Shown here: positions 45,911-55,780 of the stretch, piece by piece
Layout of the letters: every line of letters begins with the position of its first letter
Position numbering within the stretch: position 1 is the stretch's first letter
DNA from: Saccharococcus thermophilus
GTDB lineage: Bacteria; Bacillota; Bacilli; Bacillales; Anoxybacillaceae
Length of the DNA stretch: 64,000 bases
Assembly (NCBI RefSeq): GCF_011761475.1
Contig: NZ_JAASRS010000001.1
Span: 2,170,001 to 2,234,000 of the forward strand
Reading direction: 5' to 3'
The notes under the pieces: model-generated
Told to the model about the DNA's origin: nothing
What the model saw: the letters and a program-made list of their open reading frames with translations, nothing else
The model's database searches: none
Made by a program: the position numbers and the translations under genes

Positions 45911-47500
45911 TTATTGCTTCGCAAGGCGCATTTCCCGTTCGCGCAGTTCGACGCGGCGTATTTTTCCCGACGGCGTTTTTGGCAAATCGTCGACAAATTC
46001 AATTTTACGCGGGTATTTATACGGTGCGGTCAGCTGTTTGACATGCTCCTGCAGCTGTGGAACCAGCGAAAGATCATTCTTGTCCACTCCCTCACGGAGA
46101 ACGACAAACGCCTTCACGACGTGGCCGCGAATTTCATCCGGGCTCGCCACCACCGCGCATTCTTTGACAGCCGGATGCTTGACAAGGGCATCCTCTACTT
46201 CAAACGGCCCGATCGTATAGCCGGAGCTGATGATAATATCATCCCCGCGCCCCTCAAACCAGAAGTAGCCGTCTTCATCCTTTCTCGCTTTATCCCCTGT
46301 AATGTAATAATCGCCGCGGAATTGCATCGCCGTTCTTTCCGGATCTTTATAATAATACTTAAACAGCGTTGGAGTGTCGACATGGACGGCGATATCGCCA
46401 ACTTCACCGACAGCGCAAGGCTCTCCATTTTCATTAATAATCTCAACGATGTTTCCTGGCGTCGGTTTGCCCATGGAGCCTGGCTTTATTTTCATTCCTT
46501 TCATAACGCCGACAAGCAATGTATTTTCCGTTTGTCCATACCCATCGCGAACTTGAATGTTGAAATATTTTTCAAACGTATCAATCACTTCCCGGTTAAG
46601 CGGCTCTCCGGCTGATACGGCGCTGCGGAGATGCGGAAGCTTATAGTCGCCGATGTTTGGCACTTTTGCCATCAGCCGATACTCCGTCGGCGTGCAGCAA
46701 AGCACATTTACTTCGTACTTGCTTAACAGCTGCAAATATTTTTCCGGATCGAAACGGCCATAATACACAAATCCTGTGGCTCCGGAGCCAAGCGTCGATA
46801 AAAACGGGCTCCAAATCCATTTTTGCCATCCTGGGCCGGCAGTCGCCCACACGAGATCGTTTTCTTCAATGCATAACCAGTTTTTCGCGGCGATGCGCAA
46901 ATGCGCATACCCCCATCCGTGCGAATGAACGACCCCTTTTGGATTTCCCGTCGTTCCCGATGTATACGATAAAAACGCCATATCGTCACGGGATGTATCC
47001 GTCGCGACAAGCACATCGCTTTCCGCCCGCATCGCTTTTTCTAAATGGATCCAGCCGTTTGGCTCCGTTTTCCCCACGACGAATTTCACGATATGATCGA
47101 TGTTTTCGATCGGCCCAAATTGATCGACATACAGCTCATAAGCGATAATCGCTTTGACTTCGCCATGGGAAATGCGGTATTGCAAATCTTTGGTGCGAAG
47201 CATCTCCGAACTTGGAATGACTACCAGCCCCGCTTTGAGCGTCCCTAAATATACTTCATACGCTTCAATTAAGCGAGGCACCATAATGAGCACTTTGTCG
47301 CCTTTTTCAAGACCGTGGCTTAATAAAGCGTTTCCAATTTGATTGGCGTGTTTGATTAAATCGCCGTATGTAATTTCCCGTGTTTCCCCTTGTTCGCTTT
47401 CCCATCTTAACGCGAGCTTATTCGGATTAGTGATTGCGTGTTTTTCAATCTCGGACGTTAAATTGTAGCGTTCCGGCGCGATGAAATCTTCCCGCTTCAT
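45911..47500 (-). CDS. ytcI: acyl-CoA synthetase YtcI
   Basis: 529 residues of the AMP-forming family: YTSGTTGNPKG at about 175, DGYGQTEN at about 320, GRGDDIIISSGYTIGP at about 415 and the terminal Lys in PKTPSGKIRR. It matches B. subtilis YtcI in sequence type and position between nadK and sspA. The acid activated is unknown; the shorter N-terminus than AcsA suggests a medium-chain or branched substrate, which is inference. Confidence 0.88.
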   Translation of the reverse strand: MKREDFIAPERYNLTSEIEKHAITNPNKLALRWESEQGETREITYGDLIKHANQIGNALLSHGLEKGDKVLIMVPRLIEAYEVYLGTLKAGLVVIPSSEMLRTKDLQYRISHGEVKAIIAYELYVDQFGPIENIDHIVKFVVGKTEPNGWIHLEKAMRAESDVLVATDTSRDDMAFLSYTSGTTGNPKGVVHSHGWGYAHLRIAAKNWLCIEENDLVWATAGPGWQKWIWSPFLSTLGSGATGFVYYGRFDPEKYLQLLSKYEVNVLCCTPTEYRLMAKVPNIGDYKLPHLRSAVSAGEPLNREVIDTFEKYFNIQVRDGYGQTENTLLVGVMKGMKIKPGSMGKPTPGNIVEIINENGEPCAVGEVGDIAVHVDTPTLFKYYYKDPERTAMQFRGDYYITGDKARKDEDGYFWFEGRGDDIIISSGYTIGPFEVEDALVKHPAVKECAVVASPDEIRGHVVKAFVVLREGVDKNDLSLVPQLQEHVKQLTAPYKYPRKIEFVDDLPKTPSGKIRRVELREREMRLAKQ

Positions 47501-47616
47501 TTTCTCCCAACCCCCTTAATGTCATCGTTAAGCAATGAAAAGACGCCAGCTCATGCTTGCCACCTCCATTATACAAAATAGTTATTATTTTTTGAATATT
47601 TTTTTAAAATAATAAA

Positions 47617-47642
47617 AGGCGGGAAAAACCCGCCTCTGTAGC
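47617..47642 (-). terminator. terminator after sspA
   Basis: A perfect 7-bp GC-rich stem (47617-47623 with 47629-47635) followed on the minus strand by TTTTATTATTTT. Confidence 0.85.
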
Positions 47643-47655
47643 CATTACTATTCAA

Positions 47656-47865
47656 TTAGAATGTTTGTTGAGTACCGCCTAATTGTTGTTGCGCCATTGC
47701 AACAAGGCGTTTTGTAATTTCTCCACCAACAGAACCGTTAGCGCGAGAAGTAGTGTCAGCGCCTAATTTGACGCCAAATTCTTGCGCGATTTCATATTTC
47801 ATTTGTTCAAGAGCTTGTTGCGCTCCTGGAACAAGCAATTGATTCGAATTGTTGCTGCGTGCCAT
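47656..47865 (-). CDS. sspA: alpha/beta-type small acid-soluble spore protein
   Basis: 69 residues; coats DNA in the spore core. Both family signatures are present: [20 protein letters not shown], with the Glu-Phe GPR protease cleavage region, and [17 protein letters not shown] forespore promoter lies upstream. Confidence 0.97.
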   Translation of the reverse strand: MARSNNSNQLLVPGAQQALEQMKYEIAQEFGVKLGADTTSRANGSVGGEITKRLVAMAQQQLGGTQQTF

Positions 47866-47888
47866 ATGTTTTCACCTCCTTGTACCTA

Positions 47889-47918
47889 TAGAATGTGTGA
47901 AAACATATGGCTTCATGC
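47889..47918 (-). promoter_or_regulatory. SigG-type promoter of sspA
   Basis: GCATG (47914-47918), an 18-base spacer and CATTCTA (47889-47895) on the minus strand, matching the SigG consensus, 23 bases before the start codon. Confidence 0.8.
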
Positions 47919-47945
47919 ATCCATCGTTTTGGTAAATTTTGAGAT

Positions 47946-49151
47946 TTAGAATAACTGTTCAAATTCGTCTTCCGCCGCAAAATGTTCATCAATCACGATC
48001 GTTTCCGTGTCGGCAATCGCCTTTTCTATTAACGGATTTAAATCGACAGCACTTTCATATCGAAGCACTTTCTCTTTTTTTGGTTTTGTTTTTGGCGATT
48101 TTGGTGTAAAAATGGTACAGCAATCTTCATATGGAAGAATGGAAATATCGTGTGTATCAATTTGTTTCGCGATCTCGATAATTTCAACTTTATCCATCGA
48201 CACAAGCGGGCGGAGAATCGGGGTTGTTGTCACTTCATTAATGACAAACATGCTTTCTAGCGTTTGGCTTGCCACTTGGCCGAGGCTTTCTCCCGTGACA
48301 ATCGCTAGCGCTCGCTGGCGCCAGCGCAAAGCATCCGTGATTTTTAACATTGCCCTTCTTGTGGAAATAAGCGAATATTCATCCGGTACTTGTTTGTAAA
48401 TCTCCTGCTGCACTTCGGTAAATGGAACGATATGAAGTTTAATTTTCCCGCCGTACGTCGTTAATTTTTTCACTAAATCAATCACTTTTTGTTTCGCCCG
48501 CTCGCTTGTAAACGGAGGGCTGAAAAAGTGAACCGCTTCAATCTCGAGGCCGCGCTTCATCGCCAAGTATCCGGCAACAGGGCTGTCGATTCCGCCCGAA
48601 AGCATCAACATCGCCTTGCCGCTTGTCCCGACCGGCAGACCGCCGGCGCCGAAAATATCGCGGCATGTCACATAAGTCCCATCTTGGCGAACCTCAATGC
48701 GAACGTTAATATCAGGATCATGGACATCGACAGTTAATCCATCCGTGTTGCGCAAAATATAGGCACCGATTTCATGGTTTAATTCGTCACTTCCATATGG
48801 AAATTGCTTATCTACTCTTCTCGCGCTCACTTTAAACGTTTTTCCTTCGTATGGAAGCTGCTTCACCGCAGCCAACGCCGTTTCTTTTATTTCGTTTAAT
48901 TCATTATGGCACTTCATCGCCAAACTAAAGGAATGAATGCCAAATACGGTTTTTAGCTTTTCAATAATTGGTTCGTACGGTTCCCCGTTTAATAAAATAT
49001 ACATGCGATCGCGCATATATTCGATTTGAATATTAGGAAACATATGGAGTTTTTTAGAAACATTATTTTTTAGACGACGAACAAACACGTTGCGATTTCG
49101 GCCTTTTGTCGTCATTTCACCATAGCGAATCAAAATGCGGTCATATTTCAT
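47946..49151 (-). CDS. thiI: tRNA 4-thiouridine synthetase ThiI
   Basis: 401 residues: N-terminal ferredoxin-like and THUMP domains (about 1-165) and a PP-loop ATPase domain (MLSGGIDSPVAGY at about 185). It lacks the C-terminal rhodanese domain, as is usual in bacilli. It transfers sulfur from the partner desulfurase to tRNA U8. It is five bases downstream of the desulfurase gene. Confidence 0.95.
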   Translation of the reverse strand: MKYDRILIRYGEMTTKGRNRNVFVRRLKNNVSKKLHMFPNIQIEYMRDRMYILLNGEPYEPIIEKLKTVFGIHSFSLAMKCHNELNEIKETALAAVKQLPYEGKTFKVSARRVDKQFPYGSDELNHEIGAYILRNTDGLTVDVHDPDINVRIEVRQDGTYVTCRDIFGAGGLPVGTSGKAMLMLSGGIDSPVAGYLAMKRGLEIEAVHFFSPPFTSERAKQKVIDLVKKLTTYGGKIKLHIVPFTEVQQEIYKQVPDEYSLISTRRAMLKITDALRWRQRALAIVTGESLGQVASQTLESMFVINEVTTTPILRPLVSMDKVEIIEIAKQIDTHDISILPYEDCCTIFTPKSPKTKPKKEKVLRYESAVDLNPLIEKAIADTETIVIDEHFAAEDEFEQLF

Positions 49152-49156
49152 AGCAA

Positions 49157-50302
49157 TTACCTCGTTACCTCACTTAATTTTTCAATGGCTTTTTTCATTG
49201 CGGCAACGGCAAGCGGAATTTCTTCGAGCGTATTTTCAAAAGAAAGGCTGATGCGAATTCCGCTTTCTGCCCGTTCGTCCCCCACTCCCATCGCCAACAA
49301 CGTTTTGCTTGGCGCTTTCTTTTTTGAGGAACATGCTGATGTCGTCGAAACAAAAATATCGCTTTTCGCTAACTCATGGACAAACACTTCCGGCTTCATG
49401 CCGTGTTTTAATGAAAAATTAATGATATGAGGAGCAGAATGCTCCACAGGGGTATTGATTTGAATTTCTGGAATTGCTTTTAGCTCATTCAGCCATGTTT
49501 GCTTTACTTCCCAAAGATAATCGATTTGTTTATCGTATTTTTCCAGCGCGATTCGCAGCGCTTTTGCCATGGCCACGATAGCCGGAACATTTTCCGTTCC
49601 GGAACGAAGCTGCATTTCCTGTCCCCCGCCGGCGAGTAGCGGCGAGAGCCGGATCCCTTGACGAACGTATAAAATGCCTGCCCCTCGCAACCCATGAAAT
49701 TTATGGGCTGACATCGTGCACAGATCAATCCGCGCTTTTTTCATATCAAGTGGCACTTTGCTAATGCCTTGCACACGGTCGACATGGAAAATCGTTTTCG
49801 GATAATGCGCCAGCAGCGCGCCGATTTCTTCGACAGGCTGAATCGCGCCAACCTCATTGTTGACGTGCATGATCGAAACGAGAATCGTATCTTCGCGAAG
49901 CGCCTTTTTCACTTGCTCGACCGTGACTAACCCATGTTCGTTTACCGGCAAATACGTCACTTCAAACCCTAATTGTTCCAGTTGCTGACAAGGCTCCGAT
50001 ACGGAAGGATGCTCGATGGCCGTCGTGATAATATGCTTGCCGCGATGGCGGTATTGAAACGCCACCCCTTTGATTGCAAAGTTATTCGCTTCCGTTCCCC
50101 CGGATGTAAAAATGATTTCACTTGGTTTTACCTCTAAAGCGGCGGCAATTTGTTCACGCGCCTGCGTTAATAGCCGCTCCGACTTCATCCCTAACTCATG
50201 CAGAGAGGACGGATTTCCAAAATATTTTGTTGCGACAGTGACAAACGAATCGATCACTTCAGGAAACGGTTTTGTTGTTGCGCTATTATCTAAATAAATC
50301 AT
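49157..50302 (-). CDS. cysteine desulfurase (NifZ/IscS-like, ThiI partner)
   Basis: 381 residues, PLP-dependent. The cofactor Lys is in SAHKFHG, the PLP-stacking His in IEHPSVSE, and the catalytic Cys loop is STTSACSSKKK. The ATG at 50302 follows GGAGG by nine bases. Adjacent to thiI as nifZ is in B. subtilis, so it probably supplies sulfur for 4-thiouridine. Confidence 0.93.
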   Translation of the reverse strand: MIYLDNSATTKPFPEVIDSFVTVATKYFGNPSSLHELGMKSERLLTQAREQIAAALEVKPSEIIFTSGGTEANNFAIKGVAFQYRHRGKHIITTAIEHPSVSEPCQQLEQLGFEVTYLPVNEHGLVTVEQVKKALREDTILVSIMHVNNEVGAIQPVEEIGALLAHYPKTIFHVDRVQGISKVPLDMKKARIDLCTMSAHKFHGLRGAGILYVRQGIRLSPLLAGGGQEMQLRSGTENVPAIVAMAKALRIALEKYDKQIDYLWEVKQTWLNELKAIPEIQINTPVEHSAPHIINFSLKHGMKPEVFVHELAKSDIFVSTTSACSSKKKAPSKTLLAMGVGDERAESGIRISLSFENTLEEIPLAVAAMKKAIEKLSEVTR

Positions 50303-50407
50303 CACGTCCATCCTCCGATATGGTCCATCATAATACACTAGTAAATATAATAAAGAAAGCAATGAAACATCAACTAAAATATATTTTTACTTACATTATT
50401 CACAAAA

Positions 50408-50452
50408 AAACCGATAAATATCTACTTGCATACAGCGATATTCATCGGTTTA
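50408..50452 (-). terminator. terminator after ezrA
   Basis: A stem of about 15 bp with one mismatch (50408-50422 with 50437-50452) followed by a run of seven T on the minus strand. Confidence 0.8.
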
Positions 50453-50457
50453 CTTTA

Positions 50458-51876
50458 CTATTTCTCGTTCGATCGATCTTCCTGAAACATTTGCTGAACG
50501 CGTTGAAATGCGCCAGGCTCTACTTTTTCTATAGTGGCTACCGCTTGCTCTAGCGCCTGCTCATAATCGTAATGGCGAAACAAAAATTCTGCTTCCTCCA
50601 ATCCCTCTTTCACAGCCGGATAACGGCGGCGATAGCGGTTTCCGTACTGAATCACTCTTTCCACAAGCGAGGCTTGCTCAATCATTTCCTCCGTCCGTTC
50701 GTATACGCGCTGAACGATTGTTTTTGCCTCTTCAAGCGCTTCGTTGACAGCAGGCATGTTGAGCGGTTTCTCTTCAAGACGCAACGCCACTTTTGTCAAA
50801 TGATCTTTTGCCTCGGACAACTGCATCGTATACGATTCCGGAAGCCCTGGCAACCGGCTTTTTTGCACGAGCCGCAGCGCTTCGGACAATTTTTTCTTCA
50901 TCTCCTCTAATTTTTCGCGGGCAACCAACATTTCTTCAATACGAGGAACTTCTGTCTTTATATATTGATGGGAAAGCACTTCATTTTCCAACAAATCATA
51001 TAAAGTATCGATTTCTTCTTTTAATTCGGCAATTCCTTGTTTTGCCTCTTCAATCCGCAAATCGCCAATCATTTGCACATATTGTTCGATTTTTTCCCGC
51101 TTCTCTTTGATTTCTTTCTCCATTTGTAAATGGTCAAGAATATAGCCTTCTTGCTCCATTTCCTTATATCCGTCGAAAAGCTCTTCCAACTGTGCGGGAA
51201 TCGCCGTTTGGCACTCTGCCAACAATTCAGGAATATCGTCCATCATCACTGTAATTTCGCTTAGCTCTTTTTTTAAGGAAAGAACGACTTCTCTTGCGGC
51301 TAAATAGTTTCCCGTTTCGGTTAATTCTTCAAATTTTTTAAATAAAGTCTCCGCTTCTTCCAATTTTTCATCGAGCTTTGCCGCCGCAATGCCAAACGTG
51401 TACCGGTAAGCGAGCAGCATTTTCTTCGCCTCCCGATACATCGTCCGCAACTCTTCTATTTCAACGCGGTTTTGTTCTTCACTGCCGATTAATTCATTTA
51501 CTTCATTAATCATCAGTTGCACTTCTTCTTCGATCTGACGCAGCAGTTGATTGATCTCATGCAACAGCTCTCTCGCCTTCGTATAGCGGTATTTATCAAG
51601 CATTGTCTCCGCATCGAATAATTTTTCTTCCACATCCGGCAGTTGAACAGCGACGATATCATCCCATTTTTGCCGCCACCGTTCAAACAACTGCTCTGTT
51701 TCTCCAGTCATGTTCAGCTGCTTCACTTTTGAAAGCTCATCGGTCACCGGCCGATTCATCAGCGCTATTTTCCATGCTTCCAAACGGTCAATTTCGCGAT
51801 ACATTTTTTTTCGGTACATATGGTTATATATCATTGCTCCTGCAAGAAGGAGCAAAACGATAACTGCTATTTCCAT
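50458..51876 (-). CDS. ezrA: septation ring regulator EzrA, internally shortened
   Basis: A membrane-anchored negative regulator of FtsZ rings. One N-terminal membrane segment (about 2-20) precedes a long coiled-coil region facing the cytosol; the conserved C-terminal patch [16 protein letters not shown] is present. At about 472 residues it is some 90 shorter than B. subtilis EzrA (562). N- and C-terminal parts align, so the loss is internal and in frame, at about residues 300-335. The start may be ATG 51876 or TTG 51879, both near AAGGAGG. Confidence 0.88.
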   Translation of the reverse strand: MEIAVIVLLLLAGAMIYNHMYRKKMYREIDRLEAWKIALMNRPVTDELSKVKQLNMTGETEQLFERWRQKWDDIVAVQLPDVEEKLFDAETMLDKYRYTKARELLHEINQLLRQIEEEVQLMINEVNELIGSEEQNRVEIEELRTMYREAKKMLLAYRYTFGIAAAKLDEKLEEAETLFKKFEELTETGNYLAAREVVLSLKKELSEITVMMDDIPELLAECQTAIPAQLEELFDGYKEMEQEGYILDHLQMEKEIKEKREKIEQYVQMIGDLRIEEAKQGIAELKEEIDTLYDLLENEVLSHQYIKTEVPRIEEMLVAREKLEEMKKKLSEALRLVQKSRLPGLPESYTMQLSEAKDHLTKVALRLEEKPLNMPAVNEALEEAKTIVQRVYERTEEMIEQASLVERVIQYGNRYRRRYPAVKEGLEEAEFLFRHYDYEQALEQAVATIEKVEPGAFQRVQQMFQEDRSNEK

Positions 51877-52072
51877 CAATCAGTAGCCTCCTTGCACTCG
51901 AGTTACTCATAAGCAAAAATGAGATGATTTGAGAAGGCAAACATATTTACATAATGTTTTTTCAATGTTTTTATGATACCATGTTAACGACATTTTTTGA
52001 CCAAAATTTTTATTTTTTTTACAGAAATCTTCATTTTTCTTTCTACCATCACTAATGAAGGAGGGAAACGTT

Positions 52073-52891
52073 GTGCGCGACGGGCACATCCATACCCCAT
52101 TTTGTCCGCATGGAAGCAGCGATCCGCTAGAACGTTACGTGGAAAGAGCCATTGCGCTTGGCTACAAGGAAATTTCCTTTACCGAACATGCACCGCTCCC
52201 AGAAGGATTTGCCGATCCGACGCCATACCAAGATAGCGCGATGCGCCGCGAACAACTTGATCATTATTTAGCAGCGCTTGCAGATGTAAAAGCGAGTTAT
52301 CGAAATGACATTATCATCCACACCGGACTCGAAGTCGACTTTATTCCTGGGTTTGAAGAAAAAACGGCACGGTTTTTAGAAGACGTCGGTCCTTTCTTAG
52401 ATGACAGCATTTTATCGGTCCATTTCCTCTACTGTAAAGGTCAGTATGTCTGCATCGATTACAGTCCGGAAATGTTTGGCGAGATTGTCCAATTATTTGG
52501 CACCATCGACAATGTATATAAAACATATTACCATACCGTTTTACAGTCCATCCGCGCCGATCTTGGCCCATATAAGCCGAAACGCATCGGCCATCTCACG
52601 CTCGTCCGCAAGTTCCAAAGACAGTTTCCGTGCCCGATTTCGATGGACGAACCCGTGCTACAGATTCTCGATGAAATAAAAGGACACGATTATGAAATCG
52701 ACTACAACGGGGCGGGCGTCAGAAAGCCGCTCTGTTTGCAGCCTTATCCTCCAAATGAACTTATTCGCGAAGCGATGAAGCGGAACATCCGCATCATCTA
52801 TGGTTCAGACGCGCATCGTGCAGATGATTTGCACCAGGGCACGGACGAGATGATCAAAGAGGCGTTTTCGTTTGACAAGTTTTCATCATGA
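52073..52891 (+). CDS. hisJ: histidinol-phosphatase (PHP type)
   Basis: 272 residues of the PHP fold; dephosphorylates histidinol phosphate in histidine synthesis. Metal ligands are visible in DGHIHTPFCPHG, TEHAP, the Glu in GLEVDFI, HFLYC and GSDAHRADD. The GTG at 52073 has GGAGG eight bases upstream; the ATG at 52055 overlaps that site. It sits apart from other his genes, as in B. subtilis. Confidence 0.92.
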   Translation: MRDGHIHTPFCPHGSSDPLERYVERAIALGYKEISFTEHAPLPEGFADPTPYQDSAMRREQLDHYLAALADVKASYRNDIIIHTGLEVDFIPGFEEKTARFLEDVGPFLDDSILSVHFLYCKGQYVCIDYSPEMFGEIVQLFGTIDNVYKTYYHTVLQSIRADLGPYKPKRIGHLTLVRKFQRQFPCPISMDEPVLQILDEIKGHDYEIDYNGAGVRKPLCLQPYPPNELIREAMKRNIRIIYGSDAHRADDLHQGTDEMIKEAFSFDKFSS

Positions 52892-52932
52892 TCATAAAAT
52901 TAACTCCATATAATAAAGGAGGCGGAACAACG

Positions 52933-53412
52933 TTGTTTCACGTTACTGCTTACAACGGAACTCGGGAAGAAAATTATGAGCTTGTTATTCAGCAACTGCG
53001 CTCATTAATCGACGGAGAAACAAACTTTATCGCCAATCTGGCCAATGCTGCCGCCTTATTAAATCATTTCTTGCAAGAAATTAATTGGGTTGGCTTTTAT
53101 TTAACCGAAGGCGATGAGCTTGTGTTAGGACCTTTCCAAGGCCTCCCCGCCTGCGTTCGCATTCCGTTCGGCAAAGGCGTATGCGGCACCGCTGCCAAAA
53201 ACAAAAAAACGATTATCGTGCCGGATGTCCATCTTTTTCCGGGGCATATCGCATGCGATGCCGCATCCCAGTCAGAGATCGTCGTACCAATGATGAAAGA
53301 TGGAAATGTCATCGGCGTCCTTGATATTGACAGCCCGATCAAAAACCGCTTTGATGAAACAGACGGACAATATTTAGAGAAGTTCGTTGAGACAATTATT
53401 TCCACATTATAG
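52933..53412 (+). CDS. msrC: free methionine-R-sulfoxide reductase (GAF domain)
   Basis: 160 residues, a single GAF domain with the three family cysteines (LPACVRIP, GVCGTAA, HIACDAAS), which reduces free Met-R-sulfoxide with thioredoxin. Corresponds to B. subtilis YtsP. The TTG at 52933 follows AAAGGAGG by ten bases; an upstream ATG at 52888 precedes that site. It is convergent with dgcP. Confidence 0.9.
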   Translation: MFHVTAYNGTREENYELVIQQLRSLIDGETNFIANLANAAALLNHFLQEINWVGFYLTEGDELVLGPFQGLPACVRIPFGKGVCGTAAKNKKTIIVPDVHLFPGHIACDAASQSEIVVPMMKDGNVIGVLDIDSPIKNRFDETDGQYLEKFVETIISTL

Positions 53413-53433
53413 ACGGGGAATAACGAGCGTGAA

Positions 53434-53463
53434 GAAAGGAATCCGCCTGTTCGGATTCCTTTC
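53434..53463. terminator. bidirectional terminator msrC/dgcP
   Basis: A perfect 12-bp stem (53434-53445 with 53452-53463). The last base is the final base of the dgcP stop codon. Confidence 0.88.
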
Positions 53464-53887
53464 TATGCTTTATATTGATGGACATAATCCTTGACAAAGA
53501 TGCAGTTTTTTCCTGCCCTTTTTGCCATATAAAGCGCCTCATCCGCCCGTTTAAATAAACTGTCCGCTTCTTCGCGGCGATTTTTTTTCCAATAGGAAAT
53601 ACCGCACGAAATGGTTACGGAAGGATACGTCTCCACCCTTACTTTTTCCGCAAGACGATGGGCAACCGAAATGCCGGTAGCTAATGACACTTTTGGCAAA
53701 TAAACGGCGAGCTCCTCCCCTCCCCAGCGTGCGCCGATGTCGCTCGAACGAATATTGGTGCGAATAATGTTGGCCACTTGCACGAGCACCTCATCTCCTG
53801 TTTGATGCCCGTACGTGTCATTAATCTGTTTAAAATTGTCAATATCCACTAAAATAAACGTGCCAAATGCATCGTGGTGCATCGATT
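53463..53887 (-). pseudogene. dgcP: dgcP (ytrP) 3' fragment with most of the GGDEF domain
   Basis: Carries the GGDEF core after the IS: FGTFILVDIDNFKQINDTYGH holds the Mg-binding Asp, and RWGGEELAVYLP is the GGEEL signature. The remaining open frame has an internal ATG at 53882 but no ribosome site. Together with 55781-57245 it forms one 629-codon frame when the IS and one TTTTAA copy are removed. Confidence 0.9.
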
Positions 53888-53893
53888 TTTTAA

Positions 53894-55780
53894 CTCACAT
53901 TTCGCACCCTCTCGACGAAAATCGGGAGGATTTTTTCGTTCCGATGTCGAATGAATCCTTGACACACAAGGAACGTAAAGGAGTTTTTCACTTATGAACG
54001 TTCAAGTCAAAAAGGTCTATCGCAATTCTTATTTGAATATAATAAGTGCCCTATTCAAGAAACTGGGTCTGCCTCAATTGATTGACCATCTCGTGCCCGT
54101 CGATCCGCAGTGCCAAACGCGAGTCAGCGATGCCGTTCAGGCCATCCTCTACAATGTGTTTGACGGCCGGCAAGCCCTTGTTCACTTGGAACATTGGGCT
54201 CAGGAGGTCGATTGTGAGAAACTCATCCGTCCCGATCTCCATCCTTCCTGGTTGAACGACGATGCGTTGGCCCGTCATCTCGATCGCCTGTATGAGGCTG
54301 GCATTCACAACGTCATCAGCACTTGCTTGATTCATATTTATCGAAAAGAAGGCCTTTCCCTCCGAGCCTTCCACGCCGATACGACGGACAAGACCGTTTA
54401 CGGCGCGTATGAATCGGCCTCGTTAGAGGCCTTACAAATCACACATGGCTACAACCGCCATCATCGTTGGCAAAAACAGATCGGTTTCGGACTGGTCGGC
54501 AACGAGGACGGCATCCCGTTTTACGGCGATGTGCACGATGGCAACCTGCCCGATAAAACATGGAATCCCGAGGTGCTGTCTCGTGTCCATGAACAGCTGA
54601 AGCAGGCCAAAATCGAAGACGAATGGATTTACGTGGCCGATTCCGCCGCGATGACGAAAGAGACCCTGGCGCAAACCAAAGCGGCCAACGCCTTTTTGAT
54701 CACCAGAGGCCCTTCGTCGCTCCGGATCGTGAAAACCGCGCTGGCCGAAGCGGATGCTGAGGACACGACGTGGAGCGATCCCTTTACGTTGGCGGAGAGA
54801 AACGGCGCCACGTACCGGGTATGGGAAACGGCCTCGACGTATGAAGGCCACCCCGTTCGGCTGATCGTTGTTGAATCGAGCGCGCTCGACCAGCGAAAAG
54901 GAAAGACGCTTGAAAAAGAACGAACCAAAGAAGCGGAGCTTCTTCGCGAGGAACAAGCCCGTTGGGAGCGTCACCCCTTCTCCTGCCGGGAAGATGCCGA
55001 ACAAGCCTTGGCGTCCCTCAAGGCGTCCCTTCGCCCCCGGTTTCATCGGGTTGAGGCCGCGGTCGAAGAGATCGTACGCCTGAAAAAACGGCGCGGACGG
55101 CCGAAAAAAGGGGCGGAACCCGAGGTGGAGACGCTGTATTTCTTGCACCTTGACGTCGAATTCGACCAAGACGCGTGGGAACAGGCGAGACGGAAAGCGT
55201 CCCGGTTTGTCCTTGTCACGACCGTTCCGAAGGAATGGAAGGGCCAACCCATGGATGCCCAAGAGATCTTGAAGCTGTATAAAGGGCAGATCTCGGTGGA
55301 AATGAACTTCGCTTTTTTGAAAGATCCGTTTTTCACGGATGAGATTTACGTCAAAAAACCAGAACGGGTCGCAGTATTAGGCTATTTGTTTCTGTTGGCC
55401 TTGGCTATTTACCGCGTTTTTCAGCGCCGAGTGCGTCAGTTTATTACTCCAGAACACCCGTTGAAGGGTCCTGGAGGCCGCAAGCTGACCCGGCCGACGG
55501 GACAGGCGATTTTTCAGCTGTTTCAATATGTGAACGTCGTCCTGTTCAAGCTGCCGGATGGGCGCATCCAACGCTCACTGGATCGCTCCCTTACCCCTGA
55601 TCAGCGAAGGATTCTGCAGGGATTGGGCATGGATGAGAGCATCTACGTGTAACGTGATACGGAACGACCAGCGATGGTAAAAAAAGGATTGCCATCGCTC
55701 GTTGTGTTGGTCAAAAAGTTATTCTGAAAAACTAAATAAAAAATCCTTTGTTTTGACCTTGTTAGGGTGCGAAATGTGAG
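53894..55780 (+). mobile_element. IS1634-type insertion sequence, 1887 bp
   Basis: Perfect 17-bp inverted repeats CTCACATTTCGCACCCT at 53894-53910 and 55764-55780. A 6-bp duplication TTTTAA flanks it (53888-53893 and 55781-55786). One intact transposase gene. The size, ends and A/T-rich target fit IS1634 elements of Geobacillus. Confidence 0.93.
53994..55652 (+). CDS. IS1634-family transposase
   Basis: 552 residues, intact. DDE residues can be placed in FHADTTDKTVYG, YVADSAAMT and SVEMNFAFLKDPFF. A basic linker (LKKRRGRPKKG) lies at about 365. AAAGGAG precedes the ATG. Higher G+C than the neighbouring chromosome suggests a different recent origin. The element may be active. Confidence 0.92.
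   Translation: MNVQVKKVYRNSYLNIISALFKKLGLPQLIDHLVPVDPQCQTRVSDAVQAILYNVFDGRQALVHLEHWAQEVDCEKLIRPDLHPSWLNDDALARHLDRLYEAGIHNVISTCLIHIYRKEGLSLRAFHADTTDKTVYGAYESASLEALQITHGYNRHHRWQKQIGFGLVGNEDGIPFYGDVHDGNLPDKTWNPEVLSRVHEQLKQAKIEDEWIYVADSAAMTKETLAQTKAANAFLITRGPSSLRIVKTALAEADAEDTTWSDPFTLAERNGATYRVWETASTYEGHPVRLIVVESSALDQRKGKTLEKERTKEAELLREEQARWERHPFSCREDAEQALASLKASLRPRFHRVEAAVEEIVRLKKRRGRPKKGAEPEVETLYFLHLDVEFDQDAWEQARRKASRFVLVTTVPKEWKGQPMDAQEILKLYKGQISVEMNFAFLKDPFFTDEIYVKKPERVAVLGYLFLLALAIYRVFQRRVRQFITPEHPLKGPGGRKLTRPTGQAIFQLFQYVNVVLFKLPDGRIQRSLDRSLTPDQRRILQGLGMDESIYV

Noticed and set aside
53463-53882. Independent short GGDEF protein starting at 53882
   Set aside because: It has no ribosome site or promoter and joins in frame to the upstream fragment when the IS is removed.
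54432-55262. Long minus-strand frame opposite the IS1634 transposase
   Set aside because: A shadow of the GC-rich transposase frame: no ribosome site and no recognisable protein pattern.
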